The position numbers and the translations under genes were made by a program. A DNA stretch of 6,594 nucleotides from Massilia sp. (GTDB lineage Bacteria; Pseudomonadota; Gammaproteobacteria; Burkholderiales; Burkholderiaceae_D), in the NCBI GenBank assembly GCA_028291845.1, contig JAQGNM010000134.1, positions 1 to 6,594 on the forward strand. Reading direction: 5' to 3'. The notes under the pieces are model-generated. The model did no database searches. It had not been told where the DNA came from and saw only the letters and a list, made by a program, of their open reading frames with translations. Of the stretch, positions 1 to 5,067 are shown piece after piece. Position 1 is the stretch's first letter; each line of letters opens with the position of its first letter.

Positions 1-372
1 GGTGGCCATCAGGGAACGCGGCGAGCGGCGCGACAGGCCGCACACGCCGTGGCCACTGGTGCAGCCGCCGCCATAACGCGTGCCGATGCCCACCAGCAGG
101 CCGGCCACGACCAGGGTCGCCGTGCCGGCGTCCACCTGTGCCGCCGGCAGCGGCGCGAGCAAGCTGTAGACGAGCGGCGCGCCGATCAAGCCCAACAGAA
201 AAGCAATACGCCAGGCGAGGTCGCCGCGCGGCCACTCGAGCAGGCCGCCGAGGATGCCGCTGATGCCGGCGATGCGCCCGTTGAACAGTAAAAGCAGCGC
301 TGCGGCCAGCCCGATCAATACACCGCCGGCCAGCGAGGCCCACGGTGTGAAATGCACCCAGTCGATCACCAA
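1..372 (-). CDS. YeeE/YedE (PmpA-like) half-size sulfur transporter, C-terminus cut by window edge
   Basis: This is an inner-membrane protein of the YeeE/YedE family, whose studied members import thiosulfate or related sulfur species. The visible 124 residues hold hydrophobic segments at about 11-30, 54-75 and 85-97. The family signature GIGTRYGGGCTSGHGVCGLS lies at 95-114; its Cys104 and Cys111 are expected to contact the sulfur substrate. The ending SRRSPRSLMAT is also typical. Proteobacterial members of this ArsR-linked subfamily are half-size (about 140 residues), so only some 20 residues should lie outside the window; the partner half would be expected just beyond. I chose TTG at 370-372 because AGGAG at 380-384 lies 7 nt upstream; GTG at 367-369 is the alternative. 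The start overlaps the end of the ArsR remnant, so the two were once translationally coupled. The family assignment is firm; the exact substrate is inference. Confidence 0.93.
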   Translation of the reverse strand, partial: MVIDWVHFTPWASLAGGVLIGLAAALLLLFNGRIAGISGILGGLLEWPRGDLAWRIAFLLGLIGAPLVYSLLAPLPAAQVDAGTATLVVAGLLVGIGTRYGGGCTSGHGVCGLSRRSPRSLMAT

Positions 373-527
373 GATGTTGCTCCTTTCGGTTGACCGCGAT
401 ATATCCGGTACAGCACCTGCATCACCGCAAGCGCTTCGTCGCTGGTAATGCTATAGAAAATCTGCTTGCCCCGGCGCCGCATGGTCACCAGCGCTTCGTC
501 GCGCAGTGCACCTGTCTGCCGCTATAG
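366..527 (-). pseudogene. ArsR-family transcriptional repressor remnant (C-terminal half)
   Basis: The minus-strand frame ending at TGA 366-368 reads GALRDEALVTMRRRGKQIFY followed by SITSDEALAVMQVLYRIYRG. This matches the second half of the winged helix of ArsR repressors of the BigR/SoxR-like type that usually precede YeeE/YedE genes: end of the recognition helix, beta wing, C-terminal helix. Where the family has LSQQL, this frame reads L-stop-R-Q-T, with TAG at 522-524. Further upstream in the same frame (about 528-640) the translation no longer resembles the ArsR N-terminus (no ALANPDRL-type helix), and no start codon with a Shine-Dalgarno site leads into it. A functional protein of about 100 residues would start near position 680. 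I read this as a degenerate regulator. The C-terminal homology is clear; the extent of the N-terminal remnant is uncertain. Confidence 0.72.
380..384 (-). promoter_or_regulatory. Ribosome binding site deciding the non-ATG start of the YeeE/YedE gene
   Basis: AGGAG on the minus strand sits 7 nt before TTG (370-372) and 10 nt before GTG (367-369). No ATG lies at a suitable distance, so the gene must use a non-ATG start, most likely TTG. The site lies inside the coding frame of the upstream ArsR remnant. Confidence 0.6.
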
Positions 528-705
528 GGCAGCTTGCTGGTCCTCGAACGCGTCGAGCGCGTACGCCAGGTACGTCAGGGACGGACGTGCGTCGTCACCT
601 CCCGATTCGCGCAACAAAACACCGTGAAACCGATGCTACGCAAGCGCACAAAATAAATTGCTTGACATAGCGAGCGATGGGAACCAAAGCAGAAGATCAG
701 AATTT

Positions 706-770
706 TCACACAATGTCATATGGACGTTGCGGTGACCATCAGACTTTGTGTCAGAAAAGACATTGTGTGA
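706..770. repeat. 12-bp inverted repeat with a third half-site, candidate operator
   Basis: TCACACAATGTC (706-717) and GACATTGTGTGA (759-770) are exact reverse complements separated by 41 bases. Within the spacer, GACTTTGTGTCA (742-753) matches the right arm at 10 of 12 positions in the same direction, 17 bp (start to start) from it. TGTC (749-752) and GACA (759-762) also form a small TGTC-N6-GACA dyad. The arrangement of three related half-sites about 190-260 bp upstream of the haloperoxidase start suggests a cooperative binding site for a dimeric regulator, or a long-loop RNA hairpin. The repeat is seen directly; its function is inference. Confidence 0.55.
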
Positions 771-950
771 GTATTGCCTCTGTCGAAACCCCCGCCGTCA
801 TCGTCCCACTCGCTGGATGCGGCTATGGCGCCAGCCCTGGCCGGCGTCCTGTTGCGAATACGTCGCCAAGGTGCAATATATTTCCCGCGCATGCGCAACG
901 CTTGCTCAGTAGTATCCCGTCTTGTCGAGTTTTGTTTATAAACTTATGAC

Positions 951-954
951 AGGA
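951..954 (+). promoter_or_regulatory. Ribosome binding site of the haloperoxidase gene
   Basis: AGGA lies 8 nt before ATG 963 and supports this start. The Tat motif begins four residues after the start, as expected for a true N-terminus. Confidence 0.55.
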
Positions 955-962
955 CTTCTACC

Positions 963-2369
963 ATGACGCTGGTTCGCCGCACGCTGTTGAAATATGCAGT
1001 GGGATCCACCGTTTTAACCGGTCTGCCACGGCTCGCTCACGCGTCGGGCGCGATGATTGCGGCAAAGTCCGAATCTTCGCCCAAGGGAGACAGCAAGGAA
1101 TACCACGATGTCGATGCCGGACTGGTTCCCGCCCAGGCACGCAGCGTCGTCGTCGGCTGGAATCAGGTTCTGGCGAACGCGGTCACCAAGGGTTCCTATC
1201 CGCCGACGATCTCCGCCCGTACGATGCCGATCCTGAACACGGCCATGTTCAACGTCTGGGACTATCTCGGCCATGCGCACGCGCGGCGCTTCGACACCAT
1301 CTTTGCCACGCCCGTGACGCGTCAGCAGGGCGCAGATCCACGTTTCGAGCAGATCGCGCTCAGCAGTGCCGCCGCGGCAGTGCTGCGAACACTGTTCCCG
1401 GCATCCCTCGAAGAGATCGCCGCCTACGGCACCAGGCTCGGCTCGAACGCGGGACACCCCGATGCCCATGTGGCGAACCGGGTCGGCGAATAGGCGGCGC
1501 AACATGTTTTGAACCAACGTGCCCACGACGGCAGCAATCAGTTGGGCGATCTGAATCCTGGTCCGTATTCGGACTATACCGGGTACAGACCCATTAACAG
1601 CGCCGCCCAGATGGTCGACGCCGACCGTTGGCAGCCGCTTCAGCATCAGGCGTGCCTGACGCCGCAGTGGGGCAAGGTACGGCCGTTCGCCTTGCTGAGT
1701 GCCGGGCAATTCCGGCCAGCGCCGGCGCCATCGATCTTCTCGCTGGCAATGTATGGGGAAATGCAGGAGCTGATCGACCTCAACGCGAACCTGACCGAAC
1801 AGCAAATGGTTGTCTGCCGATACTGGGCGGATGGCAGCAGGATTCCCTGGCTACAGTTCGCGCAGTTGCTCTCTTACCATCAGCGCCACTCGGTCGAGCA
1901 GGATGTCAGGCTGTTCCGGGCACTTGGCGCTGCCCTGCACGACGCCATGGTCGCGACATGGGACGCCAAAATGGCCTACGACACCGCCCGTGCGATCTCC
2001 GCGATCCGTACAGTATTCGCAAATCGCAGCCTGAGCAATTGGGGCGGTTACCCGACCGGCTTCATCGAGATACCCGGTAGCCAGTGGGCTCCCTTTCTGT
2101 CCACGCCGCCGTTCCCGGAGTATGTCTCGGCGCATAGCACGGCCGGACACGCCGCGGTTGCCGTACTCGAGCGATTCACCCGCGGCGATTTCAGGATCAA
2201 GCAGAAATTCACCGCGACGGCGACCTTGTATTGGGATTCGTTCGCGCAGGCAGCGGAACAGGCCGGCTATTCGCGCCGTCTCGGAGGTATCCATTTCAAG
2301 ACCGGGGACCTGAACGGCCGCGAATTGGGCCGCCGGATCGGTAAGACTGTCGTCAAGCAGTTCGGCTGA
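963..2369 (+). pseudogene. Tat-exported vanadium-dependent haloperoxidase (PAP2 superfamily) interrupted by one in-frame TAG
   Basis: The frame runs 468 codons from ATG 963 (AGGA at 951-954, 8 nt spacing) to TGA 2367-2369, broken only by TAG at 1491-1493 (codon 177). Homology continues across the stop in the same frame: HVANRVGE, stop, AAQHVLNQRAHDGSN, as in the family's GE-x-AAQ-x-VL-x-RA-x-DGS helix. Residues 1-28 form a Tat-type signal (VRRTLLK, then a hydrophobic stretch to AHA). Family marks follow: VVVGWNQVL near 60; DRWQPL and PQWGKVRPFAL at about 221-244; the vanadate-binding motif WDAKMAYDTARAISAIR with Lys336 and Arg343; PEYVSAHS with the catalytic His391; and SRRLGGIHF with Arg438 and His444. 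Such enzymes oxidise halides with peroxide, or act as phosphatases, in the periplasm. The usual RP is RA here and SGH is SAH. The product is either lost, made as two pieces, or rescued by suppression; a base error in the sequence is also possible. Confidence 0.87.
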
Positions 2370-2399
2370 ACCGCTCAGGGGTAGCTGCCGCGTTCGTTC

Positions 2400-2428
2400 G
2401 CGATCCGACGACCCAGCGGTCGGATCGC
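2400..2428. terminator. Hairpin after the haloperoxidase gene, candidate terminator
   Basis: GCGATCCGAC (2400-2409) and GTCGGATCGC (2419-2428) are perfect 10-bp arms around a 9-nt loop, starting 31 nt after the haloperoxidase stop. No T-run follows on either strand, so it is not a textbook intrinsic terminator. A competing 6-bp stem, CAGCGG (2414-2419) with CCGCTG (2428-2433), overlaps it. Its place between convergent genes fits termination or 3'-end protection. Confidence 0.45.
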
Positions 2429-2538
2429 CGCTGGCCGTCCGGCGGCGCGGTATCCACGGTTCAAACGACGATGACGGCGTATCTGTATACGAGGCCGATA
2501 GCTGCGTGATCCCGGGGTCCAGCCTGAAAGGCGCCAGT

Positions 2539-2561
2539 CCGCAGCAGTCGATCTGCTGCGG
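2539..2561 (-). terminator. Hairpin after the hydrolase remnant, candidate terminator
   Basis: CCGCAGCAG (2539-2547) and CTGCTGCGG (2553-2561) pair perfectly over 9 bp with a 5-nt loop. On the minus strand it begins 16 nt past the stop of the hydrolase remnant, at the right place to end the minus-strand transcript. The downstream minus-strand sequence (ACTGGCGCCTTTC) has only a weak T-stretch, so the intrinsic terminator call is tentative. Confidence 0.45.
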
Positions 2562-2577
2562 CGTGCCCTTGACCAAT

Positions 2578-3015
2578 TCAAGCGTAGTCGGTGCAGGCGA
2601 AACCGTTCAACAATGCCAGGCCCTGCGGCCACATTTTCAGGTCGCTGTCGGAGCCGATGTGTCCCAATCCGCCGAGTATGGTCAATTGGCTGCCCCATGC
2701 ATGGGCGAACGCGGTCGCGCGCTCGATGGAAACATACGGGTCGCCCCGGCTGACGATGACCTGGGACGGGAACGGCAAACGCCTGAGCGGCACAGGGCTA
2801 AAGCCCTCGGTACCCGATGGATAACTGTCGGCTTCGGTATCGCTGGGCGCCACCAGGAATGCGCCGCGGATCGGCCGCGGATAGCGTTCAGCCCACATGG
2901 CCACCAGCGTGCAGGCCAGGCTGTGCGCAACGAGCACCACGTCGCCGATCGATCGCCAGCTATCGCTCGTTGCCGCGCGGCGCAGCCACGCACGCCTGGT
3001 AGCTCGACTGCACAT
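2578..3015 (-). pseudogene. RBBP9/YdeN-type alpha/beta hydrolase, 5'-truncated
   Basis: The frame from ATG 3015 encodes 145 residues, but only residues from about 21 on (2578 to about 2955) resemble the family. GDVVLVAHSLACTLVAMWA holds the nucleophile elbow with Ser32 (AHSLA instead of the usual HSLG). GAFLVAPSDTEAD, PFPSQVIVSRGDPYVSIERA with the acid Asp92, and GGLGHIGSDS with His119 follow, then WPQGLALL. Full members have about 180-190 residues and begin with a PGL-x-GS-x-x-HWQ segment, which forms the first strand and oxyanion loop. That part is missing. Codons 1-18 are instead the tail of the secreted-protein gene read in another frame; they share no family features. A deletion seems to have joined the two genes near 2945-2962. 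The catalytic triad survives, but without the N-terminal strands the product is unlikely to fold as a hydrolase. Natural members cleave small esters or have no known substrate. Confidence 0.75.
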
Positions 3016-3979
3016 CGCTCACGCACGCCTCGCGCGCGCTGTCGCCCATGTTCCTGCCCAGATCATTGCATCTGGCCATGCGTGCGTGCATCGTGGTGTC
3101 GCATTGCTGGGTGACGACGGCTTGGGCGGCGCCGGTTTCGACCGTGGTGATACGGTTGGGATCCGATGGCGTCGACGCAGCGGGCGAGGGCGGCGGTGGT
3201 GGTGCTGCCGGTGCGGCCGGCGCAATCAGGGGCGCGGCGCCGTCGGTAGGGGCGGCGTCGGCAGTGGCAACAGGGCGCGCGTCGCTGCCCGTGCAAGTGA
3301 CGCCGCCGTCGTTCAGCGCGCACAGGTCGGCGCCGGCGCCGCTGGCCGGGGCCGGGTTGCCGAGGCTGGCGGTAGCGCCCCTGTGGCGCGCGGCATGCTT
3401 GTTCAGCAGCTCGGCCGCGGTGCCGAGCGAAGTCATGAACAGGAACTGATTCTGATTTGCTGCGCTATCGGCTGCACTGGCTGAATTGGCTGAATTGGCT
3501 GAATTGGCTGAATTGGCTTCACTGGCGCCATTGCCATTCCTGGCGCTGAACTTCAGGGTGTGGCTGCCGTCTTCGAGACTGATGTAGGACATGTTGGTGT
3601 TTCTGGCGAAATCGACGCCGTTGGCAATCGGGGCGCAGGTGATCGATCCGCTGGCCGCATTCAGATAGCACAGGCTGACCGCGCGCTCACCCAACGCGAT
3701 CCAGCTGGCCGGCGCGGACGCGATGAAGTTGCCGGCGATGATTTCGCGTACCTTGCCAGCGGCCTGCGGGTGCCGGTTGGTGAGGCAGGGCCCACCTTCC
3801 TGGCAAAACTGCACGGCGCCGTCGTCCTGCAGCTGCACCACCGCCGGCGCCTGCCGTTGTTGCGCCGGCGCCGCTGGCTGCGCCGCCGTGGCCTCCGACC
3901 AGGGCCACAATCCGGCCAGCGCCACGCCCATGGCCCAAGGTGCCCACCACGCCCAGATTTTCAGTAAGCGAACCGTCAT
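2960..3979 (-). CDS. Secreted ten-cysteine protein of unknown function
   Basis: 339 residues from ATG 3977-3979, chosen because GGGAG (3986-3990) lies 6 nt upstream and a Sec signal peptide starts there: Arg4 and Lys7, hydrophobic 8-27, likely cleavage after ATA or TAA at 31-33. An upstream ATG at 4066 would bury the signal 29 residues inside and is rejected. The mature part has ten cysteines: C59-x5-C65, C104-x10-C115, C220-x8-C229, and a tail C293-x10-C304-x14-C319-x10-C330. SLCYLNAASGSITC and DLCALNDGGVTC look like two versions of one short element. Between them lie a low-complexity (Asn-Ser-Ala)4 stretch (156-167), and later a Pro/Ala linker at about 248-272. I do not recognise a family. 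The even, paired cysteines suggest a disulfide-bonded periplasmic or extracellular protein. The gene has a 161-bp gap to the transglutaminase gene and so probably its own promoter. TAG at 2960-2962 abuts the hydrolase truncation point. Confidence 0.8.
   Translation of the reverse strand: MTVRLLKIWAWWAPWAMGVALAGLWPWSEATAAQPAAPAQQRQAPAVVQLQDDGAVQFCQEGGPCLTNRHPQAAGKVREIIAGNFIASAPASWIALGERAVSLCYLNAASGSITCAPIANGVDFARNTNMSYISLEDGSHTLKFSARNGNGASEANSANSANSANSASAADSAANQNQFLFMTSLGTAAELLNKHAARHRGATASLGNPAPASGAGADLCALNDGGVTCTGSDARPVATADAAPTDGAAPLIAPAAPAAPPPPPSPAASTPSDPNRITTVETGAAQAVVTQQCDTTMHARMARCNDLGRNMGDSAREACVSDVQSSYQACVAAPRGNER
3481..3516 (-). repeat. 9-bp tandem repeat (four perfect copies) coding Asn-Ser-Ala
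   Basis: CTGAATTGG occurs four times without mismatch on the plus strand (3481-3516). It is flanked by degenerate copies CTGCACTGG (3472-3480) and CTTCACTGG (3517-3525). Read on the minus strand it encodes (NSA)4, residues 156-167 of the secreted protein. The unit is a multiple of three, so slippage would change length without shifting the frame. Confidence 0.95.
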
Positions 3980-3985
3980 CACTGT

Positions 3986-3990
3986 CTCCC
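3986..3990 (-). promoter_or_regulatory. Ribosome binding site deciding the start of the secreted protein
   Basis: GGGAG on the minus strand lies 6 nt before ATG 3977-3979. It decides between this start, which puts the signal peptide at the N-terminus, and the longer frame from 4066. Confidence 0.6.
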
Positions 3991-4024
3991 GCGCCCAGGC
4001 ACGCCTGGCCGCCTGTTGAATGCA

Positions 4025-4039
4025 ACCCCACCGTGGGGT
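4025..4039. promoter_or_regulatory. 15-bp near-perfect palindrome upstream of the secreted-protein gene
   Basis: ACCCCAC (4025-4031) and GTGGGGT (4033-4039) are exact reverse complements around a single central C. The palindrome lies 46-60 bp upstream of the start at 3979, in the 161-bp gap that should hold this gene's promoter. No T-run follows on the minus strand (TGCATTC), so a terminator for the transglutaminase gene is less likely than an operator, though neither is shown. Confidence 0.35.
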
Positions 4040-4079
4040 CAGCCGTTCGACCAGTTTGGGTGTCACTCATTTTGCATGT

Positions 4080-4093
4080 GTGATTTGCGTCAA
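4080..4093 (-). promoter_or_regulatory. Possible FNR/CRP-type binding site
   Basis: The minus strand reads TTGAC-GCAA-ATCAC, which matches the FNR consensus TTGAT-N4-ATCAA at 8 of 10 defined positions. It is about 101 bp upstream of the secreted-protein start. A single match of this quality can occur by chance, so the call is weak. Confidence 0.25.
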
Positions 4094-4140
4094 ACGCGTG
4101 CGGATGGGCGCTCCTGGAAACCAGCACCGTGGGCCGCTGT

Positions 4141-5067
4141 TCAGGCGTGCTGCGCCAACGCCAGCGGCGTCACCGTCACCTTCACCTCCAGCCGCTGCCG
4201 CCCGCCGCCGAGCACGATCCCGCGCATCGGCGTCACGTCGCTGAAGTCGCGCCCCCAGCCCAGCGTGATGTGCTCGTGCTGCACCAGGCTGCGGTTGGTG
4301 GGGTCGAAGTCGATCCAGCCCAGGTCGGGGCAATACACCGACACCCAGGCGTGCGAGGCGTCGGCGCCGATCAGGCGCGGTTTGCCGGCCGGCGGGTGGG
4401 TCAGGATGTAGCCGCTGATGTAGCGGGCCGGCAGGCCGAGCGCGCGCAGGCAGCCGATCATCAGCTGGGCGAAATCCTGGCACACGCCGCGGCGCCCGCG
4501 CAGCACCTGGTCGAGCGGGGTCGAGATGTCGGTTGCGGCGCCGTCGAATTCAAAATCGGCAAAGATGCGCCGGGTCAGGTCGAGGGCGGCGTCGAGCTGC
4601 GGCCGGCCGGGCGTGAAACTCAGGCGCGCGTAGGCTTCCAGCTCGTGGAACCAGGCCACGTGCGGCGAGGCGTACAAATAGCGGCACGCCTCGAGGGTGG
4701 CGGGACGTTTGTCGGCGATCATCATGGCGCGCACGGTTTCCCACGCCGCCGAGCCGGCGATGCCGGCCAGGCCCGGGCGCTGGCGCAGGGCGACGGTCGA
4801 TTCGGCGTGCACCAGCAGCTGCTCGTGCGGCAAGGTCAAGGCGACGTGGCGGGTGCTGTTGCCGAAGTAATCGACGCCGTGAGCAAGCTCGTTGATGGCC
4901 GGGTCGAGCAAAATTCGATGTGACTCGGTGGCTTGATAAGCGAAATCGCGCGGCGTCATGTGCAGGTATTGCTGCGACAAGGTCACCTTGCTCTGGTAAT
5001 GGTAGTGGGTTTCGTGGACTACCTTGTATCTTGCGCAAACTGGCATGCGCGCCGGCGAATGGTTCAT
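4141..5067 (-). CDS. Transglutaminase-like cysteine protease-fold protein with bacterial transglutaminase N-terminal domain
   Basis: 308 residues, cytosolic (no signal peptide). Residues 11-95 are the beta-rich bacterial transglutaminase N-terminal domain, opening with YKVVHETHYHY and SQQYLHMTPRD. The core at about 160-260 has a complete thiol triad: Cys196 in GRRGVCQDFA, His239 in DASHAWVSVY and Asp255 in WIDFDPTN. Length and order are normal for the family. The start ATG (5065-5067) overlaps the stop of the upstream ATP-grasp/alpha-E gene as ATGA, so translation is probably coupled; there is no strong Shine-Dalgarno site. Met8 is an alternative start but has no ribosome site either. In this neighbourhood such enzymes are predicted to hydrolyse or transfer amide bonds formed by the ATP-grasp partner. 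The substrate is unknown, and a protease role is as likely as cross-linking. Confidence 0.93.
   Translation of the reverse strand: MNHSPARMPVCARYKVVHETHYHYQSKVTLSQQYLHMTPRDFAYQATESHRILLDPAINELAHGVDYFGNSTRHVALTLPHEQLLVHAESTVALRQRPGLAGIAGSAAWETVRAMMIADKRPATLEACRYLYASPHVAWFHELEAYARLSFTPGRPQLDAALDLTRRIFADFEFDGAATDISTPLDQVLRGRRGVCQDFAQLMIGCLRALGLPARYISGYILTHPPAGKPRLIGADASHAWVSVYCPDLGWIDFDPTNRSLVQHEHITLGWGRDFSDVTPMRGIVLGGGRQRLEVKVTVTPLALAQHA

Larger units (their letters stand above)
528..962. other. Non-coding region between the ArsR remnant and the haloperoxidase gene
   Basis: About 435 bases with no convincing gene. The left part (528-640) may hold eroded ArsR N-terminal sequence. From about 640 on, the base composition becomes clearly more AT-rich than in the flanking genes. 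It contains a perfect TTGACA at 662-667 without a recognisable -10 box at the right distance, the 12-bp inverted repeat at 706-770, a 10-bp perfect palindrome GCGCATGCGC at 887-896, and TTTATAAA at 935-942. A promoter for the plus-strand haloperoxidase must lie here, but I cannot place a convincing -35/-10 pair. A possible 90-codon plus-strand frame at 677-949 has no Shine-Dalgarno site and no recognisable domain, so I do not call it. Confidence 0.6.

Noticed and set aside
662..690. Promoter beginning with a perfect TTGACA at 662-667
   Set aside because: No -10-like hexamer is present 15-19 bp downstream (the sequence there is GGAACCAAAGC), and the haloperoxidase start is about 300 bp away.
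677..949. 90-codon plus-strand frame in the region before the haloperoxidase
   Set aside because: It has no Shine-Dalgarno site and no recognisable motif, and it covers the inverted repeats expected to be regulatory.
922..950. Promoter TTGTCG-N17-TATGAC directly before the haloperoxidase
   Set aside because: Transcription would begin only a few bases before the ATG and would exclude the AGGA ribosome site from the mRNA.
1014..1805. Long minus-strand open frame of 263 codons opposite the haloperoxidase
   Set aside because: It mirrors the haloperoxidase codons, is Arg-rich, has no recognisable domain, and arises from high GC. The plus-strand frame carries clear family motifs.
1509..2369. Separate gene starting at TTG 1509
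   Set aside because: It is in the same frame as the upstream part and continues the same domain, with no ribosome site; it is the second piece of one gene interrupted by TAG.
2682..3026. Alternative minus-strand frame of 114 codons across the hydrolase remnant
   Set aside because: It is a shifted frame without homology; the frame ending at 2578 carries the nucleophile, acid and histidine motifs.
4129..4923. Plus-strand frame of 264 codons opposite the transglutaminase gene
   Set aside because: It is an antisense shadow with skewed Val/Gly/Arg/Ala composition; the minus strand has a full catalytic triad.
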